Shown one piece after another: positions 1-5,616 of a stretch of DNA of 5,616 nt. Source of the DNA: Candidatus Sulfopaludibacter sp. SbA3. GTDB taxonomy: Bacteria; Acidobacteriota; Terriglobia; Bryobacterales; Bryobacteraceae. A model generated the notes under the pieces. That model saw only the letters and a program-made list of their open reading frames with translations, was not told the origin of the DNA and did no database searches. A program made the position numbers and the translations under genes. The stretch spans positions 1 to 5,616 of the forward strand of contig CAMDKT010000427.1 in NCBI GenBank assembly GCA_945900935.1, written 5' to 3'. Positions within the stretch are counted from its first letter, which is position 1. Every line of letters begins with the position of its first letter.

Positions 1-451
1 CGACGGCCGCCTGGAAGAACACGGCCACCGCAATCACATGCGCGCCATCAACGCCATCAATCACGCCGGCAGCATTAAGGGCGCCGTCGATTCCGGCCGG
101 TTGACAACGGGTGTGATGTACGAATGCGTCAAAGCCGGCGTGCCATTCGTCCTCGCCGGCAGCCTCCGCGACGACGGCCCACTCCCCGATACCATCACCG
201 ACATGAATGAGGCGCAGGACGCCTATAACGAACAACTGCAAGGCGCTGGACTTGTGCTCTGCTTGAGCTCCATGCTGCACTCCATCGCCACCGGCAACAT
301 GCTCCCCAGTTGGGTGAAAATTGTCTGCGTCGATATCAACCCGGCTGTGGCGACCAAAGTCAGCGACCGCGGCACCGGCCAAGCCGTCGGCGTCGTCACC
401 GACGTTGGCCTCTTCCTCGATCACCTCTCCCGAAAACTCATCCCCGCATGA
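1..451 (+). CDS. TIGR00300-family ornithine cyclodeaminase-like protein (LOR/SDH C-terminal domain), 5' end missing
   Basis: The reading frame is open from base 2, so the gene enters from outside the window; 149 C-terminal residues are visible of a family usually around 400 long. Seen: HGHRNHMRAINAIN at visible residues 7-20, then GVMYECVK, VLAGSLRDDGPLPDTITD and, near the end, VDINPAVATK followed by DRGTGQAVGVVTDVGLFL. These match the conserved C-terminal region of the LOR/SDH-type (TIGR00300) family. Known for the family: archaeal members and the C-terminal domain of cyanobacterial AgrE/ArgZ are NAD-dependent ornithine cyclodeaminases that make proline and ammonia from ornithine. The domain is unrelated to the mu-crystallin-type ornithine cyclodeaminase. 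Whether this copy carries the N-terminal arginine dihydrolase domain of ArgZ cannot be seen. The stop overlaps the start of queF (ATGA), suggesting coupled translation. Family assignment is firm; the substrate is inferred. Confidence 0.85.
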   Translation, partial: DGRLEEHGHRNHMRAINAINHAGSIKGAVDSGRLTTGVMYECVKAGVPFVLAGSLRDDGPLPDTITDMNEAQDAYNEQLQGAGLVLCLSSMLHSIATGNMLPSWVKIVCVDINPAVATKVSDRGTGQAVGVVTDVGLFLDHLSRKLIPA

Positions 452-858
452 AAAAGAACAAGGCCTATACCGACGAACACGCCAGCGCTGGAGTCGAAAC
501 CGAACTCCCCGCCATCGAATGCTGGCCCAGCCAGTACAGCGAGGAGTACGAGATCGAAATCACCAACCCGGAATTTACCTCGGTGTGCCCGAAAACAGGG
601 CTTCCCGATCACGGCACGCTCGTCCTCCGCTACACGCCCGGCGAAAAATGTCTGGAGCTGAAATCGCTGAAGATGTACTGGCTGGCCTATCGGAATCTCG
701 GCATTTTTCAGGAGAACATCGTCAACAAATTTCTTCGCGACGTGGTCAAACACGCTGATCCGATTCGTGCCACCGTCATCGGCGATTTCACGCCGCGCGG
801 AGGCATCGCCACGGTGATTCGCGCCAGTTACGAACGGGGCAAAAAGCGTGGCCGCTGA
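448..858 (+). CDS. queF: NADPH-dependent 7-cyano-7-deazaguanine (preQ0) reductase, QueF
   Basis: QueF reduces the nitrile of preQ0 to the aminomethyl group of preQ1 using two NADPH, a cytoplasmic step in queuosine biosynthesis. The 136-residue product is the short, single-domain (YkvM-like) type. Seen: SVCPKTGLPD with the nucleophile Cys47 and acid Asp54, spaced as Cys55/Asp62 in Bacillus subtilis; the QueF signature ELKSLKMY at 70-77 that contacts NADPH; and IFQENIVN with Glu89 in the position of the substrate-binding glutamate. The residue before that glutamate is Gln88, where B. subtilis has His. The ATG at 448 was chosen because it overlaps the upstream stop as ATGA and gives a normal family length; an in-frame extension back to 310 would run inside the upstream coding region. 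No strong Shine-Dalgarno is seen, which fits coupling. No other queuosine genes (queC, queD, queE, tgt) lie in the window. The 3' end overlaps the next gene by 11 bases. Confidence 0.95.
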   Translation: MKKNKAYTDEHASAGVETELPAIECWPSQYSEEYEIEITNPEFTSVCPKTGLPDHGTLVLRYTPGEKCLELKSLKMYWLAYRNLGIFQENIVNKFLRDVVKHADPIRATVIGDFTPRGGIATVIRASYERGKKRGR

Positions 859-2293
859 GCAGGATTCCGCGCTCCGCGAACTCGAACAAGCCGTCCGCGA
901 AATTCAGGACCGCGTCCGCGCCCGCCATCCGCAAGGGGAGCGGGGAAACTTCGGCGTGACGCTGCCGTCGCTCCTGCCGCTGCTGCATTCCCGCGACGCC
1001 GCTGAAGCCAAAGTCGCCGCCATCGGTACCGTCAACCCGCGTCCCCCAGGCCTCAAGAACAATCTCATCCAGAAGTGGAAGCGCTTCGTCGCCCGTGTCC
1101 TGGATTGGCACGTCCGCGAACAGGTCGAATTTAATCGGGCCCAGATGAACTGCGTCCAGGCCACTCTCGAAGCGTTCAACGATCACAATCGCGCCCTGGA
1201 AGCGATCGCTGTTGCGATTGATCGAATCGTCCCCTTACTGCCGGACCTTGAACACCGGATGGGGTCATTGGAATCGAACACCGGACTATTGAAAGATCGC
1301 GCCACAGAACTCGCCGACATCGCCAAACACTGGCACGAATGGCGCAAGGAGTGGGAGCGGAAACTCGCCATCAACGAAACCCAGTTCCTGCGCAGCGTGG
1401 CCGATCTGCAAAGCGGCTTCAGCCATCGTTCGACGATGATGGAAGCCAACTTCCGCGATATCGCCAAGGCCCAACACGCCGATTTCGGAGGCGCTCTCGC
1501 CCGGGCGAACGACGACGTTCAGAAACGCCTCTGGGCCGACCTTGACCGCATCCGCGCCGAGTACGAGACCATCATCCATTCCGAACTTCGGAGCGTCCGC
1601 CAGAAGGCCTTCGCCGCCGCGACATTGCCCCCTGCCGCGCCAAAAGACGACGCGCAACACCCCTACGATTTCCTCCGTTTCGCCGAGCGCTACCGTGGCC
1701 CGGAGCAGTATGTCCGCCGGAACTTCGAAAACTATCTGGAGTACTTCGCCGGCAAGACCAGGGTCGTCGATCTCGGCTGCGGCCGCGGCGAAATGCTCGA
1801 ACTACTCAAGGAAAAAGGCATTCCCGTCAAAGGCATCGACGGCGATGCCGAGTCTGTGGCGATCTGTAAATCGAAGGGGCTCGACGCCGAGGAAGCGGAT
1901 CTCTTTCAGTGGCTCCAAGCCCAGCCCGACGGCGCGCACGAGGTCCTCTTCTGCAGCCAGGTGATCGAGCACTTGCCGCCATTGGAGTTACCGGGTTTCA
2001 TCCGTCAATGCGCCGCGAAACTGGAAAAGGGCGGCGTCCTGATTCTCGAAACGCCAAACCCGGAATGTCTCGCCATCTTCGCCACCCACTTCTATCTGGA
2101 CCCGACGCATCAACGCCCCGTCCCGCCGATCCTGGCCGCCTTCCACATGGAAGAAGCCGGCCTGGGCCGGATTGAAGTGAAGCGCCTCGCCCCGGCGATC
2201 GACTCGATGCCGAGCCTCGCGTCGCTGCCCGCAGATTTCCGCGAAGCCTTCTTCGGTTGTCTGGATTACGCCATTATCGGGCGGAAGCTGTAG
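848..2293 (+). CDS. class I SAM-dependent methyltransferase with coiled-coil N-terminus, O-antigen/polysaccharide type
   Basis: The 481-residue product has two parts. Residues 1 to about 290 are charged and mostly helical, with a basic, Trp-containing segment near 75-95 and long heptad-like stretches from about 110 to 255, predicted coiled coil. Residues about 275-481 are a Rossmann-type methyltransferase: VVDLGCGRGE (306-315, motif I), GIDGD with Asp331 for the SAM ribose, CSQVIEHLPP (369-378), then ETPNPECL (401-408) and HFYLDPTHQRPVP (414-426). The last two motifs are typical of methyltransferases found in O-antigen and exopolysaccharide clusters, where some cap or modify sugar chains. The acceptor here is unknown; glycan methylation is inferred. 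The start is GTG at 848, inside the queF end (11-base overlap); a weak purine-rich stretch (ggggc) precedes it. No signal peptide or membrane segment was seen, so the protein is cytoplasmic or peripheral. No glycosyltransferase or transporter gene lies beside it in the window. Confidence 0.88.
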   Translation: MAAEQDSALRELEQAVREIQDRVRARHPQGERGNFGVTLPSLLPLLHSRDAAEAKVAAIGTVNPRPPGLKNNLIQKWKRFVARVLDWHVREQVEFNRAQMNCVQATLEAFNDHNRALEAIAVAIDRIVPLLPDLEHRMGSLESNTGLLKDRATELADIAKHWHEWRKEWERKLAINETQFLRSVADLQSGFSHRSTMMEANFRDIAKAQHADFGGALARANDDVQKRLWADLDRIRAEYETIIHSELRSVRQKAFAAATLPPAAPKDDAQHPYDFLRFAERYRGPEQYVRRNFENYLEYFAGKTRVVDLGCGRGEMLELLKEKGIPVKGIDGDAESVAICKSKGLDAEEADLFQWLQAQPDGAHEVLFCSQVIEHLPPLELPGFIRQCAAKLEKGGVLILETPNPECLAIFATHFYLDPTHQRPVPPILAAFHMEEAGLGRIEVKRLAPAIDSMPSLASLPADFREAFFGCLDYAIIGRKL

Positions 2294-2327
2294 CGGGTCC
2301 GCCAGGAGCGATTTTGCTCAGGATTAG

Positions 2328-2358
2328 CGCCGGCCGCCCTCAAAATGTCCGCCGGCCG
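2328..2358. repeat. CGCCGGCCG repeated pair, possible GC-rich hairpin after the rightward operon
   Basis: The 9-mer CGCCGGCCG occurs at 2328-2336 and again at 2350-2358. Because its core is self-complementary, the two copies can also pair as a 6-bp stem in either of two registers, with a loop of about 16 bases. It lies 35 bases after the methyltransferase stop and could help terminate the rightward transcript, but no T-tract follows. In GC-rich DNA such a pair may be chance. Confidence 0.35.
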
Positions 2359-2482
2359 TTGGAAGTTCGAGTCCCGCGTGGGGAGGCAAAACTGGCGCGT
2401 TGATTCAATTGCGCCTCTGGGCGGCCAAGATTGCCAACTCTTTTGTTTTCAGGTTCGAATCCACACTGGGGCCGGCGCGAAA

Positions 2483-2494
2483 GCACTCGAGTGC
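2483..2494. repeat. perfect 12-base palindrome GCACTCGAGTGC
   Basis: GCACTCGAGTGC is identical to its reverse complement. It lies 51 bases beyond the mazF stop in the direction of mazF transcription and is followed on that strand by TTT, so it might act as a weak transcript end (4-bp stem, 4-base loop). It could also be a protein site or chance; it is far from any likely promoter. Confidence 0.3.
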
Positions 2495-2545
2495 CGTGAC
2501 TTGCGGGGCTGTGCGACCTGCCGATCTGGCATCCCTACGACGCCG

Positions 2546-2896
2546 CTACTTCGGCTCGACGCGGCCCAGGGCTTCATCGGTTGCCAACTCCAACTCTTCC
2601 ATCTCGCTTTCATCGAGATCCCGGATCTTGGCTTGCAACGCCGATTTGGGAATGGCGCGCATCTGGAATGCCAACGCAACGGAGTCCTCAGGTGGCCCGT
2701 CGGCTGCCGAGGAACCAATCAAGGCGGTTCCGGCCAAGTTTGCGCGGTCGAGGTTCGTGGTGAGGGGAACGACGAGAACCGATTGGAGCGTCCGCGTTAA
2801 CGCGTCACTTTGCCAAATCACGACGGGCCTGCGACCGGTCTGTTCGCGAGGTCGATACGCACCGAGGTCCGCCCACCAGACCTCCCCTCGCTTCAA
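2546..2896 (-). CDS. type II toxin-antitoxin system toxin, MazF/PemK-family endoribonuclease
   Basis: MazF-family toxins are sequence-specific endoribonucleases that cut mRNA, and sometimes rRNA or tRNA, when released from their antitoxin. The 116-residue product has the family pattern: KRGEVWWADLG at 2-12, GRRPVVI at 21-27, VVPLTTN at 42-48 (holding the conserved Thr after Pro) and EDSVALAFQMRAI at 70-82. Arg23 or its neighbour and Thr46/Thr47 are the likely catalytic region by analogy with B. subtilis MazF Arg25 and Thr48. The chosen start is TTG at 2896, because the family normally begins directly at (M)KRGE, a GGAG motif lies 5 bases upstream, and the codon overlaps the antitoxin stop as TTGA. 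An in-frame GTG at 2929 would add 11 residues and lacks these supports. The gene is downstream of and probably translated together with the antitoxin. The C-terminal tail (about 93-116) is acidic and helical. No inactivating change is visible. Confidence 0.9.
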   Translation of the reverse strand: MKRGEVWWADLGAYRPREQTGRRPVVIWQSDALTRTLQSVLVVPLTTNLDRANLAGTALIGSSAADGPPEDSVALAFQMRAIPKSALQAKIRDLDESEMEELELATDEALGRVEPK

Positions 2897-3120
2897 CTGC
2901 GCTCCGTTGAGTCCATGTCGGCAGCCCACTGAGCAAGTCCCTGCTCAGCTAGGGCAAGGTCGTCCCCATTCGCAGTCTTCGCAAGCCTTGCCAGGTCCCA
3001 GCGACTGGGGTCCGGCCGCCGCACCACAATCAAGTTCACACGTTCGCCTGGACGAAGACACAGGCGCTCCGCAGGCCGGAGGACACCATCGTCGTATTGG
3101 GCTTCAACGACTCTCACCAC
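2893..3120 (-). CDS. DUF104 (AF2212-like) family antitoxin
   Basis: The 75-residue product begins MVRVVEAQYDDGVLRP, continues AERLCLRPGERVNLIVV and then has a polar tail with RWDLARLAK and LALAEQGLAQWAADMD. The first 35 residues fit DUF104/AF2212-like antitoxins, a small beta-rich domain with the pattern EAxYExGVxxPxExLxLxxGExVxxxV. Residues 36-75 probably form the helical segment that binds and blocks the toxin (inferred). The frame is open upstream to a TTG at 3171, but GTG at 3120 gives the usual family N-terminus; GTG at 3117 is nearly as good. Shine-Dalgarno support is poor for all three. The gene precedes mazF and overlaps its TTG start by 4 bases, the usual antitoxin-first order. DUF104 proteins are best known beside PIN-domain (VapC-like) toxins, so the MazF partner is notable. 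The domain is not a classic DNA-binding fold, so autoregulation by this protein is uncertain. Confidence 0.8.
   Translation of the reverse strand: MVRVVEAQYDDGVLRPAERLCLRPGERVNLIVVRRPDPSRWDLARLAKTANGDDLALAEQGLAQWAADMDSTERS
2902..2905 (-). promoter_or_regulatory. ribosome-binding site that decides the mazF start
   Basis: On the minus strand GGAG lies inside the end of the antitoxin gene, 5 bases before TTG at 2896-2894. Spacing is ideal for a Shine-Dalgarno and favours the TTG start over the GTG at 2929. The TTGA overlap with the antitoxin stop suggests that toxin translation depends partly on ribosomes finishing the antitoxin. Confidence 0.65.
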
Positions 3121-3540
3121 CCTGATCGTATCATGCGGCCGGTGACCGCTGAACGGAGTATGCGACTTCAAGACGTATCCAAGCTCGCGGCCCGGCGTGG
3201 ACGCGGATCGTCTTTTACGGGGGCATCAGCCCGAAAGAATGACATGTTGGCGGGTTCGATCAGAGGGCGAATTAACTCACTCAGATTTTGCTCAGCGAGC
3301 CGCCAATTTCCGGATGCGCACGCACCCTGCATCGGTGGCGAATCGGCACCGTTCGAAAGGGAGACTTCTCGGGGAGACTCCGGCCCGATCGCGCGGCGGC
3401 GATGGCTGCATCGGCATTGGCGTAGCCGCGCGTGCGAACGTTGCCGTGAAAGCGGCGGAATCCCTGGACGACTCCACCGCAACAGTCAAACGGCGGCGCA
3501 TCTAACGCCGCCGCTCGGTTGTGTTTGGGTCTAAAGAACC
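3121..3540. other. intergenic region upstream of the antitoxin and downstream of katG
   Basis: About 420 bases without a convincing gene. Open frames here on both strands give Arg/Ser/Pro-rich translations without recognisable domains and without suitable ribosome-binding sites. The part near katG holds a terminator-like hairpin (3491-3513). The toxin-antitoxin promoter should lie in the part near 3120-3300 on the minus strand, but no pair of -35 and -10 boxes stands out; TACGAT just before the GTG start is only a weak -10 match. Confidence 0.5.
3491..3513 (-). terminator. probable katG transcription terminator hairpin
   Basis: CGGCGGCG (3491-3498) and CGCCGCCG (3506-3513) form a perfect 8-bp all-GC stem with a 7-base loop. 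On the minus strand it starts 28 bases after the katG stop and is followed by TTTGACTGTT, a short, imperfect T-run. Position and strength fit an intrinsic terminator for katG that insulates the downstream toxin-antitoxin pair; the poor T-tract lowers certainty. Confidence 0.6.

Positions 3541-5616
<2,076 letters not shown>

Larger units (their letters stand above)
2294..2545. other. convergent intergenic region with short repeats and tRNA-like fragments
   Basis: This stretch lies between the stops of two convergent units and has no credible gene. It contains a weak gagc/gctc hairpin just after the methyltransferase stop (2302-2322), the repeated CGCCGGCCG element (2328-2336 and 2350-2358), two T-loop-like motifs (2365-2374 and 2453-2462) and a 12-base palindrome (2483-2494). 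None of the possible hairpins has a clear downstream T-run on either strand, so termination here is not demonstrated. Confidence 0.5.

Noticed and set aside
310..447. N-terminal extension of queF
   Set aside because: The extension lies in the conserved C-terminus of the upstream gene and translates to Arg/Pro-rich sequence; ATG at 448 gives the normal length.
2390..2475. Intact tRNA gene ending near GGTTCGAATCC
   Set aside because: The T-stem has mismatches, no 7-bp acceptor stem can be formed, and no proper anticodon arm is found.
2400..3125. 241-codon open frame on the plus strand across the toxin-antitoxin pair
   Set aside because: It is antisense to two genes with clear family motifs, and its translation is Ser/Arg/Pro-rich without a domain.
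3121..3171. Antitoxin start at TTG 3171
   Set aside because: It would add 17 residues without family similarity and has no Shine-Dalgarno; GTG at 3120 fits the DUF104 N-terminus.
3168..3482. 104-codon open frame on the minus strand upstream of the antitoxin
   Set aside because: No family motif, no ribosome-binding site and skewed composition; not supported as a gene.

Overview
The window is GC-rich bacterial DNA containing five protein genes in two blocks. A rightward block (1-2293) holds three genes that overlap end to start. A leftward block (2546-5616) holds a small toxin-antitoxin pair and a catalase-peroxidase. The gene content (a TIGR00300-type ornithine cyclodeaminase domain, a short QueF, an O-antigen-type methyltransferase with a coiled-coil N-terminus, a DUF104 antitoxin with a MazF toxin, and KatG) suggests an aerobic, free-living Gram-negative bacterium with a polysaccharide-coated surface. 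Acidobacteriota, Verrucomicrobiota or a related soil group would fit, but this is an impression from family distribution and not something the sequence proves.

Rightward block. Positions 1-451 are the C-terminal end of a protein of the LOR/SDH-like ornithine cyclodeaminase family (TIGR00300). Its stop codon overlaps the start of queF (ATGA, 448-451). queF encodes the NADPH-dependent nitrile reductase that makes preQ1 for queuosine in tRNA. The queF 3' end overlaps by 11 bases a 481-residue SAM-dependent methyltransferase (848-2293), whose C-terminal catalytic domain resembles those of O-antigen and polysaccharide clusters. The tight overlaps argue for one transcript and coupled translation. 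The three predicted functions (amino-acid metabolism, tRNA modification, glycan methylation) do not form an obvious pathway.

Middle. Positions 2294-2545 are a convergent intergenic region with a short GC-rich inverted repeat, a 12-base palindrome and two tRNA T-loop-like motifs that do not fold into a tRNA. On the minus strand, 2893-3120 encodes a DUF104 (AF2212-like) antitoxin and 2546-2896 a MazF/PemK-family endoribonuclease toxin. The toxin most likely starts at a TTG codon that overlaps the antitoxin stop (TTGA) and has a GGAG ribosome-binding site. Positions 3121-3540 contain no convincing gene.

Left-reading katG. Positions 3541-5616 (minus strand) encode nearly all of a bifunctional catalase-peroxidase. 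About 50 N-terminal residues lie beyond the window edge. All of the main active-site residues are present, and a hairpin 28 bases after the stop is a likely terminator that separates katG from the downstream toxin-antitoxin pair.

No insertion sequence, CRISPR array, rRNA or intact tRNA was seen. The most unusual feature is the DUF104-MazF pairing. No clearly new system was found.
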